Assembly (NCBI RefSeq): GCF_020034665.1
Contig: NZ_JAIQDI010000002.1
Span: 1-64,000, forward strand
Origin: Niabella beijingensis
Lineage (GTDB): Bacteria > Bacteroidota > Bacteroidia > Chitinophagales > Chitinophagaceae
Direction of reading: 5' to 3'
Length of the DNA stretch: 64,000 bases
Shown here: one piece after another, positions 27,901-36,203 of the stretch
How positions within the stretch are numbered: position 1 is the stretch's first letter
How the letters are laid out: every line of letters starts with the position of its first letter
Position numbers and translations under genes: made by a program
Notes under the pieces: model-generated
What the model saw: the letters and a program-made list of their open reading frames with translations, nothing else
Told to the model about the DNA's origin: nothing
The model's database searches: none

Positions 27901-28440
27901 AAAAGCGACCTGGTAAATGCAAAGGAAAGCCTGTTAAAGACCATTGAAGAAGTAGAAGCTACGGCCAACCAGAAATTCCTCGATACCTTTAACCAGGTGC
28001 GGGAGAATTTTCAGAAAGTATTTAAATCGCTGTTTACAGAGGACGATCAGTGTGACCTTGTACTGGAGAACCCGGAAAACCTTGCAGATACGGGGATCGA
28101 TGTAGTGGCAAAACCAAAAGGGAAACGCCCGACCTCATTAACACAGCTGAGCGGGGGAGAACGGACCCTGACGGCAACCGCGCTGTTGTTTGCCATCTAC
28201 CTGATCAAACCGGCACCGTTCTGTATCCTCGATGAGGTGGATGCTCCGCTGGATGATGCCAACGTGGGCAAGTTCACCAATATGATCCGCCAGTTCAGTC
28301 AGAATTCCCAGTTCATTATCGTTACGCACAACAAAACCACGATGAGCACGGTGGATGTGATCTATGGGGTAACGATGCAGGAGCCGGGTGTAAGCAAACT
28401 GGTAAGCGTGGATTTTCGCAGCCTTGCGGCACAGAATTAG
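24913..28440 (+). CDS. smc: Chromosome segregation protein SMC
   Basis: An 1175-residue SMC ATPase, the core of bacterial condensin. Head: Walker A GPNGCGKS (31-38). Then a long coiled coil, a hinge (about 515-650, including ILSDILYVKEEYRTALENVL), a second coiled coil, signature LSGGE (1079-1083) and Walker B CILDEVD (1104-1110). It compacts and aligns sister chromosomes with ScpA/ScpB, which are not encoded here. A GTG start at 24913 is chosen because it gives the family N-terminus MRLKSLEIKGFKSFADK; the frame stays open upstream to 24823 without resembling the family. DnaA-box-like sites precede it. Confidence 0.96.
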   Translation: MRLKSLEIKGFKSFADKTVVNFDDNITGIVGPNGCGKSNIVDSIRWVIGEQKISALRSENLDSLVFNGSKTRSASGLAEVSLTFENTKNLLPTEFSTVRITRKFYKSGESEYRLNDVQCRLKDIQNLFMDTGVSTDSYAIIALDMVDDLIKDKDNSRRRMLEQAAGISIYKTRKKEAKQKLDATEQDLNRIEDLLFEINNQLKALESQAKKAEKYHEIKKEYREVSIELAKAALEGFNLTYKELNEQQQAETDKSVRLEAEIATAEAHIEQEKLVFIEKERALQSMQAAYNELVQQVRTKEGDKNLAVQRLQYLKERETGLQEFLSKSDAQLKGIEESIGFTQQQVGDEEKAYEGLTEQLENFRDEVTRKRNILDEQRHGVDSLRMEYQQVQREQFEAEKKVAVADTSVQNLQRAIHQIEDESAQREEHLQKVQSDHALKERELEEKNASLEQLQAHHDHTKEQILQTQGIVEELRNKLADENRTLDAKRNEHDLLKSMIDSMEGYPESVKFLHNNKEWNTQAPILSDILYVKEEYRTALENVLEPYLNYYVVEDLQQGLQAVHLLSDQKKGKANFFLLNKIEADNSNGHSLQGAIPALEVIEVEARYRKLAEHLLGNVFIAEGEEALENSNGSVVIEKQGKFVKGKFTLTGGSVGLIEGKKIGRVKNLEKLQEDIAAQDEVVQNLRAQIQARHNEVIAFNEDLRENAIKETQKEIQELTNAVFALQNRSENLQSQQGTAKNRVEELTEQLQNTQSSVAGVRQSLAEFTEILQQNANKLSEAEETFKQAEGGYQEATTQFNEFNLNVTRQQSKVTALKQELNFKTNQLDELKRQIEQSTTQLSDTGGEIISSESALKEVEETLLNLIRSREQDQQTLNEADQSYYNMRNVLNEKESELRHKIREKEQVEHLLAAIKDKLNELKLQLAGTRERLNVEFKIQIEDILDDPRSSETAVEELQEKADRMKKRLENLGEVNPTAIEAFTEMKKRYEFIVEQKSDLVNAKESLLKTIEEVEATANQKFLDTFNQVRENFQKVFKSLFTEDDQCDLVLENPENLADTGIDVVAKPKGKRPTSLTQLSGGERTLTATALLFAIYLIKPAPFCILDEVDAPLDDANVGKFTNMIRQFSQNSQFIIVTHNKTTMSTVDVIYGVTMQEPGVSKLVSVDFRSLAAQN

Positions 28441-28466
28441 GTTTTTAGTTGTTATTATTTAAATAG

Positions 28467-28494
28467 GCCGCCTGTTACTGCAGGTGGCTTTTTT
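28467..28494 (+). terminator. Terminator of smc
   Basis: Arms 28467-28474 (GCCGCCTG) and 28481-28488 (CAGGTGGC), one G-T wobble, 6-nt loop, then TTTTTT. It touches the 3' end of the convergent gene at 28493. Confidence 0.8.
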
Positions 28495-29320
28495 ATTGCT
28501 CATCAAACGGGTAATTCCGGAGGCGCCGGCACTCGCCGGTCTGCGCATCGATCTTTAGTACCTCAAGGGCCCGGTTCCTTGTTTCCCGTTCTTCGCCGAA
28601 TATATAAAAAACGCCTTCGGGGCCCGTTTCTATGCGAAAGGTGAGCAACGAATAGAGCTGCCGGTTGGCTCGGTGCTGTTCAAAAATCTGGTGTGCCGCG
28701 GCATAGTTAATGGCCGACTGGTTGGCGATACTGTCAAATTCCGCGGTGGTTGCGCGGAACCTGCGTACCAGCCGCGAACGCTCGGGGTGCACCCAGCCTT
28801 CATTCCGGACAATGACACCGCCGGAGGAGCTGCTGTTGTTGATGACACAGTCGTCGGAAAAACGGCAGTCATGACTGCCCAGGTATCCAAACATACCATA
28901 ATGCAGATAGGCATAATGATGATAGCCGGATATAAAATAATGCAGCCCGTTTGCAGTGGTTAATACAATGGTATCCTGCTTCAGAAAACTGCGGTAGGGA
29001 ACCTGTAAAGAATAAGATATGTCGTTCCCCTTCTGATCATCAAATGAAGGACGGAGCATCGTGTCCTGACAGAACGTTCCGCCCCGGAGCAGCCGGAAAC
29101 GCAGTGCTGACAGCTCTTTGCGGTTAAACCCTGAAAAACGGATATTGGGCTGCTCCGTGATGATACGTACCGTATCACATTCGGCAGAAAATCTTTCACC
29201 GTCTTTTTCTGCCTGCTTCTGTCTCCGTTGCATGGACCAGTAAGTGCCTCCGATGCCTATCAGAACAAGAGCAAGCAGGATGCAGGCAGCGATCAAAAAT
29301 GCTTTCAGGTATCGGTTCAT
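28493..29320 (-). CDS. Membrane-anchored hypothetical protein
   Basis: A 275-residue protein. One N-terminal membrane helix (about 5-27) is followed by a polar extracytoplasmic domain. Visible features are NIRFSGFNRKELSALRFRLL, a Tyr/His-rich patch (YFISGYHHYAYLHYGMFGYL) and a Ser-rich turn NNSSSSGG. The ATG at 29320 is chosen because it puts the helix at the N-terminus; the frame is open further upstream. No family recognised. It is convergent with smc. Confidence 0.6.
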   Translation of the reverse strand: MNRYLKAFLIAACILLALVLIGIGGTYWSMQRRQKQAEKDGERFSAECDTVRIITEQPNIRFSGFNRKELSALRFRLLRGGTFCQDTMLRPSFDDQKGNDISYSLQVPYRSFLKQDTIVLTTANGLHYFISGYHHYAYLHYGMFGYLGSHDCRFSDDCVINNSSSSGGVIVRNEGWVHPERSRLVRRFRATTAEFDSIANQSAINYAAAHQIFEQHRANRQLYSLLTFRIETGPEGVFYIFGEERETRNRALEVLKIDAQTGECRRLRNYPFDEQ

Positions 29321-29543
29321 ATGTGTTATACGGGTTGAACCCGCAATTGCAAAAATCGCTTTGTTTTGGTAAAAACGGACTTTTATATGCAGGTTATTGA
29401 TCCTTATTCTTTGCAGATACTGTTTTGCCGGATCACACCGGTAACAGGTATGCGTTTCCATTGGCGGCTGTAAGTGTTTCCGGACTGGTATTGCCTGCTA
29501 TGGAAATGGTTGACCGCTGCTGCAAACGGTCCGGCCGAAACCG

Positions 29544-29551
29544 TATATTTG
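29544..29551 (+). promoter_or_regulatory. -7 promoter box before the YjaB-like gene
   Basis: TATATTTG matches TAnnTTTG exactly and lies 23 bases before the ATG. No clear -33 element. Confidence 0.4.
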
Positions 29552-29573
29552 CGGCTCAACAAACAGCATCCAT

Positions 29574-30011
29574 ATGATCTTGCCGGCCGTTCCCGGACAG
29601 TATCCGAGGCTTCTAGCGATATGGGAATCTGCAGTGCATGCCACGCACGATTTTCTCCGCCGGGAAGATTTTGATTATTACAAGGCGCGGATGCCGGAAT
29701 ATTTCGGAATGGTGCGGTTGTTTGTTTACCGGGATGTGACCACCGGCACGCTGACCGGCTTTCTTGGTATAACGGACAAACAGGTTCAAATGCTTTTTGT
29801 AGATGAGGCCGCGCGGGGAAAGGGTGTGGGAAAGCAGCTGCTGGAGCATGCAGTAACGCTGGGATGCGATGCCGTTGATGTAAACGAGCAGAATATACAG
29901 GCGATCGGTTTTTACCTGCACCAGCGATTTGAAATTACCGGGCGTGCTGCTACCGATGGTGCCGGCAAGCCCTACCCGTTGCTGCACCTGAAAAAGGTTT
30001 CTGCTTCTTAG
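29574..30011 (+). CDS. GNAT family N-acetyltransferase, YjaB-like
   Basis: A 145-residue acetyltransferase. It shares several blocks with E. coli YjaB: the VHATHDFL segment (about 21-28), MLFVDEAARGKGVGKQLLEH (acetyl-CoA loop R-G-K-G-V-G), VNEQNIQAIGFY, and the ending GKPYPLLHL. YjaB acetylates protein lysines and binds CoA; the targets here are unknown. The ATG at 29574 fits the homologue N-terminus. It is convergent with the next gene, whose end lies 5 bases away. Confidence 0.85.
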   Translation: MILPAVPGQYPRLLAIWESAVHATHDFLRREDFDYYKARMPEYFGMVRLFVYRDVTTGTLTGFLGITDKQVQMLFVDEAARGKGVGKQLLEHAVTLGCDAVDVNEQNIQAIGFYLHQRFEITGRAATDGAGKPYPLLHLKKVSAS

Positions 30012-30015
30012 CTTT

Positions 30016-30723
30016 TTATTTTTTTCTGCGGATAAATTCTTTATACCGGTCATTAATATAGGCAGTCATACTGGGCCGGTCAAGCGTCCGCGCCAGTTGA
30101 TAGGAGGGACGGTACTGGTACATGAATTGCTGCAGCGAATCATTTTTTAAACCGGTAAGCCGGCTTACCCAGCCCGGTGAAAAAACATAATCAATATAGG
30201 CTTCCTCTTCATTCTTGATCAGCTGCTTCCTGAATTTACGCTGCTCCTTTGCCTTTTTGGAAAAATGGCTGATGGGACTTACAGAAATTCCAAATCCGTC
30301 CGAAGGACGATTGCCACCGGTAATGCCCGGCCCTTTTTCGAAATAATCACTGTATTCTTTCCGGCGCCGTAAGGAATCCAGCTGATAATTACTGGACACC
30401 GTAACCGTCCGTAACGTGCGGGGATCCTCTTTAAGGCCTACATCATAGCCTGTTTTTAATAACTGCTCTTCCACCTTCACCGTATCGCTGGTCATGCCGG
30501 TAAACGAAAAAACAACAAGATCCCGGTTCTTTGCTTCAATCACATAAGTACCGGCAGGTGTCGCCACGGTGGTCTTTCCGCTGGTCAGATTGGTGACCGA
30601 AGCTCCGGGCACCGGTGTGTCGTTGGTGTATAAAAAAATATTGCCTCTGAGGTGAGTTTGTCCGATAGCCGCTGCAGGCAACAGCGTTGTTCCCGTAAGT
30701 AGTATGAAAAGGATGCGCCACAT
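30016..30723 (-). CDS. Secreted protein with carboxypeptidase-regulatory-like domain
   Basis: A 235-residue exported protein: signal peptide (to about 21), then a beta-sandwich of the CarboxypepD_reg type (about 24-95; LRGNIFLYTNDTPVPGASVT, then FSFTGMTSDTV). This is the domain found at the front of SusC proteins, but no barrel follows. The C-terminal 120 residues are Lys/Arg-rich and helical. Such proteins are common and uncharacterised in Bacteroidota. A lipoprotein gene lies about 80 bases upstream on the same strand. Confidence 0.75.
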   Translation of the reverse strand: MWRILFILLTGTTLLPAAAIGQTHLRGNIFLYTNDTPVPGASVTNLTSGKTTVATPAGTYVIEAKNRDLVVFSFTGMTSDTVKVEEQLLKTGYDVGLKEDPRTLRTVTVSSNYQLDSLRRRKEYSDYFEKGPGITGGNRPSDGFGISVSPISHFSKKAKEQRKFRKQLIKNEEEAYIDYVFSPGWVSRLTGLKNDSLQQFMYQYRPSYQLARTLDRPSMTAYINDRYKEFIRRKK

Positions 30724-30802
30724 ATATTAAATAAAATTAAGCCGGCTTTTTGATCGGGAAACAGCGCCGTATCCAATCTTTTGTTAAAGCGAAGCAGGAG
30801 CT

Positions 30803-31300
30803 TTAACGGGCCTCGCCAATATCCTGGTTGGTCAATGTATAGGTTTTCAGCATTTCTCCCGGGTTCTTTGAACTGACAGACCAGCGGGCTATATTGAATA
30901 TATTGGAAGTATCGCTGCAAGCTGGTGCGCCGGCAGCAGCAGGCATCAGACTGCAATTGACGGCTGTCCGCTGCTTTTCACCAATAATGATTTTTGCAAT
31001 ATTAAAAGGCAGAAGTACTGAGGACGGAGGACAATCTTTTAAGCAGATCGTTTCCACCACCTGGGTGCTGGAATTGGCATCCACGAGTATCTTTTCACCG
31101 GTTAAAAGAATCGTGGTGTCGCCTTCCGGATTGATCCGGCCGCTCATATATTGTATACTGACGGGTTCAGGTAAAGGATTTTCATAGATAGTGGTAAGCG
31201 TGTAGCTCGAGGGCGTACTATCCCCGTTCTTTTGACATCCGGCAAGAAACCCGGCTGCCGAAAGAATCAGCAAAAACCGTATATACCTGCGTGCCTTCAT
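30803..31300 (-). CDS. Hypothetical lipoprotein
   Basis: A 165-residue protein with a lipoprotein signal ending LAGC (19-22). The mature part is Thr/Ser-rich with several Cys pairs (ETICLKDCPP, and Cys near NCSLMPAAAGAPACSD) that could form disulfides in the envelope. No family recognised. It may be co-transcribed with the carboxypeptidase-regulatory-like gene downstream. Confidence 0.6.
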   Translation of the reverse strand: MKARRYIRFLLILSAAGFLAGCQKNGDSTPSSYTLTTIYENPLPEPVSIQYMSGRINPEGDTTILLTGEKILVDANSSTQVVETICLKDCPPSSVLLPFNIAKIIIGEKQRTAVNCSLMPAAAGAPACSDTSNIFNIARWSVSSKNPGEMLKTYTLTNQDIGEAR

Positions 31301-31470
31301 TCAATTCCTTTAACAGTAAACGCATTGGTCTTATTGGTGAAACAGAAAGTCCATTAACCCTACAGCCGGCAATCAATGGCTTTCACCTTCCTTTACGGAA
31401 GCTGTACAAATTTCCGAAAATTTAAACTATTTTGGCCGGAAATTTTTTTCAGCAGTTTAATCGTTTGTTT

Positions 31471-33609
31471 ATGAAGCAATATATACTACTGGCAGGGCTT
31501 TTCAGCCTTTGTACCCAGCTGCCTGCCCAGGAAAAAAAAGTACTGACCAGCGCCGACTATGATCGCGCGGTGAGCACTATGAGCGGCGGCCCCGCGGCCA
31601 AAGCGTATAATTCCATGACGGTAAACCCGCAATGGCTGAAGGATGGCCGGTTGTGGTACCGGGTGCCGGGCACTGCACAGTATGTGTACATTGATCCCGC
31701 CGCCCGGAATGCCCGGCCGGTTACGAGCACAGAAGCACCTGCGGAACCGCGTTCTTCAGACAGAAGACCGGCTCCGCCGCAAAGCGTGGTATCGCCGGAT
31801 GGGAAGAAAGCGGTATACATTAAAGACTGGAATCTTTGGGTAAAGGATATGGACGCCGGTACCGACAGGCAGCTCACCACCGACGGGATAAAGGACTTCG
31901 GGTACGCCACGGATAACGCGGGCTGGAAACATTCCGACCGGCCCGTTGTACTATGGTCGCCGGACAGTAAAAAGATCGCCACCTTTCAGCAGGATCAGCG
32001 GCATGTAGAAGATATGTACCTGGTGCGCACAAAAGTAGGCGCTCCGGAACTGGAGCAATGGAAATACCCCCTTCCGGGCGACAGTGCCATCATAAAAATA
32101 CAACGGGTGGTGATCGATGCGGAAAAAGGAACCACCGTCCGTTTTAAAATGGAGCCCGATGAACGGAGGGGCACGCTTTGTGATGATATTGCCTGCGACG
32201 GAGATCTGGGCGACACGGAATGGAGCACCGATGGAACACAACTGGCCTTTGTATCCGTAAGCCGCGATCATAAGATCGCCCGCTTCCGTATCGCTGCTAC
32301 TGCTACCGGTGAAGTGCGTACGGTGTTTGAAGAAAAAGTGCCTACACAATATGAATCCGGCCAGGGAATGACGAACTGGAGGTTTTTGCCGGAAACGAAT
32401 GAGGCGATCTGGTATTCCGAGCGCAGCGGCTGGGGGCATTTGTACCTGTATGATCTGACCACCGGCACGGTAAAACAGCAAATCACCAAAGGCGATTTTG
32501 TAGTAACAAAAATGCTGCAGGTAAACCCGGGGAAAAGACAGCTCCTTTTTGAGGCCAAAGGAAAAGATCCGGGTGAAAATCCCTATTTCAGTCATTATTA
32601 TATTACTGATTTCAGCGGAAAAAGCGTAACAGCACTGACCCCGGAGCCGGGCAACCATTCCATCGTGCTGTCGCCGGATGGTAATTATTTCACCGACCGG
32701 TATTCCACCCCGCTTATTCCGCCCGTGGTAAAACTGAAAAACAACAGTGGAAAAACCCTTCACGAACTGGGAACAGTGGAGCTGGATAAGCTGAAGAACG
32801 CCGGATGGCAGGCGCCGGAAGTGTTTACGGTAAAATCCGCCAGTCAGCAGTTTGATCTCTACGGATTGTTATATAAGCCGCATCACCTGGATCCTTCAAA
32901 GAAATATCCGGTGGTATTGTACATCTACCCCGGTCCGCAGGGGGGCAGTGTAGGCAGCTGGTCGTTCAGCGCTGCCAGCGGCGACTTCCAGGCGCTTGCT
33001 GAATTGGGATTTATCGTGGTGCGACTGGAAGGCAGTTGTAATCCCAACCGCTCGAAAGCGTTTCACGATGCCTGTTACGGAAATATGGGCGAGAATACGC
33101 TTCCGGACCAGATCGCCGGGCTGCGGCAGCTGGCAGAAAAGAACCGCTTTATGGACCTGGACCGGGTAGGGATATGGGGGCATTCCGGTGGCGGATTTGC
33201 CACGGCCGCCGCCATGTTTAAATACCCGGAATTCTTTAAAGTAGGTATTGCCGAATCCGGCAATCATGATAACCGGAACTATGAGGACGACTGGGGCGAA
33301 CGCTATATCGGTTTGCTGGAAGGGGATAATTATGAAAAGCAGGCCAACCAGCTGTATGCCGGCAACCTGCAGGGAAAATTATTGCTGGTTACCGGAGGAA
33401 TGGACGATAATGTGCCGCCCTATAATACCTACCTGGTAGCGGAGGACCTGATAAAGGCCAATAAATCCTTTGACCTGCTGGTATTCCCCAATGCGCGGCA
33501 TGGCTATGGTGCCGATTCGTATTATATGACCCGCCGCCGCTGGGACTATTTTGTGCAGCATCTTTTAGGAGCAGTGCCTCCCAAGGATTATAAGATAACG
33601 ATTCAATAA
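31471..33609 (+). CDS. S9 family peptidase, dipeptidyl peptidase IV-like
   Basis: A 712-residue exported serine peptidase: signal peptide (to about 20), an N-terminal beta-propeller of DPP IV type (about 60-450), then an alpha/beta hydrolase domain. The catalytic triad is Ser572 in WGHSGGG, Asp645 in GGMDDNV and His677 in ARHGYG. It should remove dipeptides from peptides in the periplasm. I do not see the paired Glu motif that binds the free N-terminus in true DPP IV, so the exact specificity is open. The ATG at 31471 gives the signal peptide. Confidence 0.88.
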   Translation: MKQYILLAGLFSLCTQLPAQEKKVLTSADYDRAVSTMSGGPAAKAYNSMTVNPQWLKDGRLWYRVPGTAQYVYIDPAARNARPVTSTEAPAEPRSSDRRPAPPQSVVSPDGKKAVYIKDWNLWVKDMDAGTDRQLTTDGIKDFGYATDNAGWKHSDRPVVLWSPDSKKIATFQQDQRHVEDMYLVRTKVGAPELEQWKYPLPGDSAIIKIQRVVIDAEKGTTVRFKMEPDERRGTLCDDIACDGDLGDTEWSTDGTQLAFVSVSRDHKIARFRIAATATGEVRTVFEEKVPTQYESGQGMTNWRFLPETNEAIWYSERSGWGHLYLYDLTTGTVKQQITKGDFVVTKMLQVNPGKRQLLFEAKGKDPGENPYFSHYYITDFSGKSVTALTPEPGNHSIVLSPDGNYFTDRYSTPLIPPVVKLKNNSGKTLHELGTVELDKLKNAGWQAPEVFTVKSASQQFDLYGLLYKPHHLDPSKKYPVVLYIYPGPQGGSVGSWSFSAASGDFQALAELGFIVVRLEGSCNPNRSKAFHDACYGNMGENTLPDQIAGLRQLAEKNRFMDLDRVGIWGHSGGGFATAAAMFKYPEFFKVGIAESGNHDNRNYEDDWGERYIGLLEGDNYEKQANQLYAGNLQGKLLLVTGGMDDNVPPYNTYLVAEDLIKANKSFDLLVFPNARHGYGADSYYMTRRRWDYFVQHLLGAVPPKDYKITIQ

Positions 33610-33829
33610 GGAATATTGAAAAAAGGTGCCTGGAAAGCTGTTGCAGGCCCGGCGCATCATGCGTTGTGCCTGAAGCGCAGGATCCGGGCAATGCTTCCTG
33701 CTGCAATTCAGATGCGTTTACCCGGATATTTTATTCCATTTGCGGCATATTTTAGCTACCTTTATCAAGACGGATTATTAACGTAAAAGCCTAAATTTGA
33801 ACCTTTGATAAATACAATTTTTAGCTATT

Positions 33830-34255
33830 ATGGAGAAAAAGATACACGAAGGCCGTAACGTAAAGCGCTTCCGCGAAATGCTGGGCATTAAACAGGAAAC
33901 ACTGGCCCTGGAACTAGGCGACGACTGGAACCAAAAGAAAATATCCATACTGGAAACCAAAGAAACCATTGATGTGCCCTTGCTGCAACAGATATCCACT
34001 GTATTAAAAATACCTGTGGAAGCGTTTCAGAATTTTGATGAGGAACAGGCTATTGTCAATATTCAAAATAATTATGAAGGAGCTAACTCGGGAAGTGGCA
34101 CACTGAATAACAATGCTAGTTATGTGGACTGCACCTTTAATCCTATTGATAAATTGGTTCAACTGCATGAGGAAAAAATTGCGTTGTATGAAAGGATGTT
34201 GAAGGAGAAGGATGAGATGATGGCCGAATTAAACAAGCTAATACCTGCGAAGTAA
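33830..34255 (+). CDS. XRE family transcriptional regulator
   Basis: A 141-residue protein. Residues about 8-65 form a helix-turn-helix domain (VKRFREMLGIKQETLALELG, then QKKISILETKE). It has a short Asn/Gly-rich linker (about 80-105) and a C-terminal amphipathic helix (VQLHEEKIALYERMLKEKDE) likely for dimerisation. Small regulators of this layout are common in Bacteroidota. It is the last intact gene before the non-coding repeat region at 34989-36770. Confidence 0.82.
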   Translation: MEKKIHEGRNVKRFREMLGIKQETLALELGDDWNQKKISILETKETIDVPLLQQISTVLKIPVEAFQNFDEEQAIVNIQNNYEGANSGSGTLNNNASYVDCTFNPIDKLVQLHEEKIALYERMLKEKDEMMAELNKLIPAK

Positions 34256-34520
34256 ATAATTATTAGGGCGTGCCCGCTGCCCCTGGTGCTGCAATGGGGC
34301 CAGCTGCACGGCAGCGGTCAGACAACGGCGAAGCCCTCAGCGAGACCATTAAAAACATAAAAAAAGAAACGAGCTAATCCCCTCACACAGGAGAAGAAAA
34401 AGAGACTTCTGCAAATTGATTAGAAACTAACTATTTAGAGGTGACATTCTGGCATCTTAAGTTTGAATGAAAGAAGGTGCAGCAACCCTACTTAGCTTCT
34501 TATTGATTGCAAGAGCGTAG

Positions 34521-34988
34521 TATTGTATAACGGCCATAAATTACCACAGATTAACAACAGCTCAAGTAATAGGCAGGCACAGGTCGGAGACCTGCGCGAG
34601 TACGCTTACCGAAAAAGAATGGGAAAAGTTGAGGTCACAAATTGTGACCTCAAGTCTGCCGCCCGGCAAGGCAGGTTGGGGAGGCACCCGCTATCGCCCC
34701 AATGTATTTACAGAGCAGGGAGTAGCCATGCTCTCCAGTATATTAAACAGTAAAATCGCCATTGAGGTCAATATCCGCATCATCCGCGTATTTACCAGGC
34801 TCCGGGAATACACACTTACCCATACCGAAATACTAATGCAACTTGCAAAACTGGAAAAAGAGGTAAAAGGCAACAGCAGGGATATTGAAAACATTTTCAC
34901 CGTCCTCAGAGAGCTGATCAGTCAGCAAAGCACTCCAAAACCCCGTAATAAAATAGGCTTTAAACAATATGAGAAGGGAAGAGAATAA
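34521..34988 (+). pseudogene. Truncated ORF6N domain (phage-type regulator) gene
   Basis: The open frame encodes LTEKEWEKLRSQIVTSS, then RYRPNVFTEQGVAMLSSIL, then IRIIRVFTRLREY and a helical tail. This is the C-terminal half of an ORF6N/KilA-N-like protein. The N-terminal DNA-binding half is missing, there is no proper start, and an odd insert (PPGKAGWGG) breaks the usual spacing before the FTEQG motif. Probably a decayed gene. Confidence 0.65.
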
Positions 34989-35346
34989 TAAACGGAAAAC
35001 AATGCCTTGGTTCGTGCCCGCATGAATCCTTTTAAACAGTTCCCGTTTATGTTCGATTCTGAAAAACTGTGAGTATTAAAAACGATATGAGCTATTAAAT
35101 GACCTGCCTGCTACCTGCACTACACAACAAGACGGAAGAAGGCTCTCTAACACTCTGTACCGATAACCACCGCGAGCGGCACAATGCAGCCAAAACTCTT
35201 ACAGCTGTTGTACAATCCGGTATTTACAGGAGTTCTTCGGCGTCCGTCCATTTTACTTCCGGGCTACTTCCCCCACCTGTCAGGTACTCCGCCGTACCTG
35301 ATAACCAACCGCGCCAGGCTTTTACCTTAAATCACAAAGCAATTTG
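34989..35346. other. Non-coding stretch after the ORF6N relic
   Basis: About 360 bases with no supportable gene. A possible 83-codon frame at 35099-35350 has no family match and runs into repeats. It may be eroded DNA. Confidence 0.4.
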
Positions 35347-35545
35347 CTAAACTGTCGAAGCTTTTTCCTAAACAGACCTACCCGTACAAGTGGGGGTGCC
35401 CACCTCCCGCCATTGGTCAGTTTAGGTTTTGTATACCCCCCACCCACCTAAAAGTTTCGCACGCAAAGACTTTTAGGTGGGTCAGTTTAGCTTTTTGTTT
35501 CAACGGTTTAGGAATTTGCTTCAACAGTTTAGGTTTTAGATGCCT
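35347..35545. repeat. AGTTTAGG motif cluster with a 21-bp tandem repeat
   Basis: Six copies of CAGTTTAGG or near variants. Two are inverted (35347-35354, 35367-35375) and four direct (35418, 35483, 35504, 35525). The last three starts are exactly 21 bases apart and share the flank TTTGNTTCAA, so they form a short tandem repeat. Spacing of two helical turns suits protein binding on one DNA face. Confidence 0.55.
35442..35482. repeat. 14-bp perfect inverted repeat with 13-nt loop
   Basis: Arms ACCCACCTAAAAGT (35442-35455) and ACTTTTAGGTGGGT (35469-35482) are perfectly complementary. It ends at the first 21-bp repeat. No T-run on either side, so a simple terminator is unlikely. Confidence 0.7.
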
Positions 35546-35549
35546 CCCC

Positions 35550-35699
35550 CCACCTTAAAGGTGGAGTACAGGGGTTGTACCCCACCTGCCGGGCCGATGA
35601 TATTTATGCGTCGTGCCTACGGCACTCCTGCGTTCCGCAGCATGTTGCAGTCTCCGGAATAAATTCCGGAGTTTTATGTATATGCAGGCCGCTGGCCTT
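35550..35699. repeat. Series of REP-like hairpins
   Basis: Short perfect hairpins stand one after another: CCACCTT/AAGGTGG near 35550, GTGCC/GGCAC (35613-35625), CTGCG/CGCAG (35628-35640), CTCCGGAAT/ATTCCGGAG (35652-35671, followed by TTTT) and AGGCC/GGCCT (35686-35698, followed by TT). The GTGCCTACGGCAC type is familiar from Bacteroidota intergenic repeats. The fourth looks like a working terminator. Confidence 0.6.
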
Positions 35700-35703
35700 T
35701 TAT

Positions 35704-35953
35704 AAGCCCGGATAAACTATTGTTGTAAAAAAGCAGGCAAGCCGGAAGACGCATCGCGTCGTCCTTATATGCCAAAAACGAACCTGGTTCGTTGTAAAAA
35801 ACCTGTAATGAAAACAGGAGAACCATAGATTCGGACCATAAGTTGATGGCAATGGTGAGGATACGAGCCGGGCAAGGGGGGATGTTTCAACAGCTGATCG
35901 GCGTCACTGCGCACTGATCAGCAAGGCTGAAGAAACTTGCCCGGCTCTTACGC
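35704..35953 (+). repeat. Tandem unit 1
   Basis: The most divergent copy. The large stem is a perfect 12-bp match (35865-35876 with 35936-35947). The palindrome centre is T, and the base before its AACGAACC arm differs from the other copies, trimming the stem by two pairs. Confidence 0.8.
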
Positions 35954-36203
35954 AAGCCCGGATAAAGTATTGTTGTAAAAAAGCAGGCAAGCTCGGAAGA
36001 CGCATCGCGTCGTGCTTATATGCCAACAACGAACCGGGTTCGTTGTAAAAAACCTGCAATGATAACAGGAGAACCATAGGTTCGGCCCATAAGTTGACAG
36101 CAATGGTGAGGATACGAGCCGGGCAAGGGGAATGTTTCAACAGCTGATCGGTGTCACTGCGCACTGATCAGCAAGGCTGAAGAAACTTGTCCGGCTCTTA
36201 CGC
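35954..36203 (+). repeat. Tandem unit 2
   Basis: One inserted T (GCTCGG for GCCGG near 35991) and one missing G near 36130 cancel, keeping the length at 250. Stem base 36190 is T, forming a G-U pair as RNA. Confidence 0.8.

Noticed and set aside
35904..36164. 86-codon minus-strand frame inside the tandem repeats
   Set aside because: It appears in some units only and shifts or stops in others, so it is not a conserved gene.
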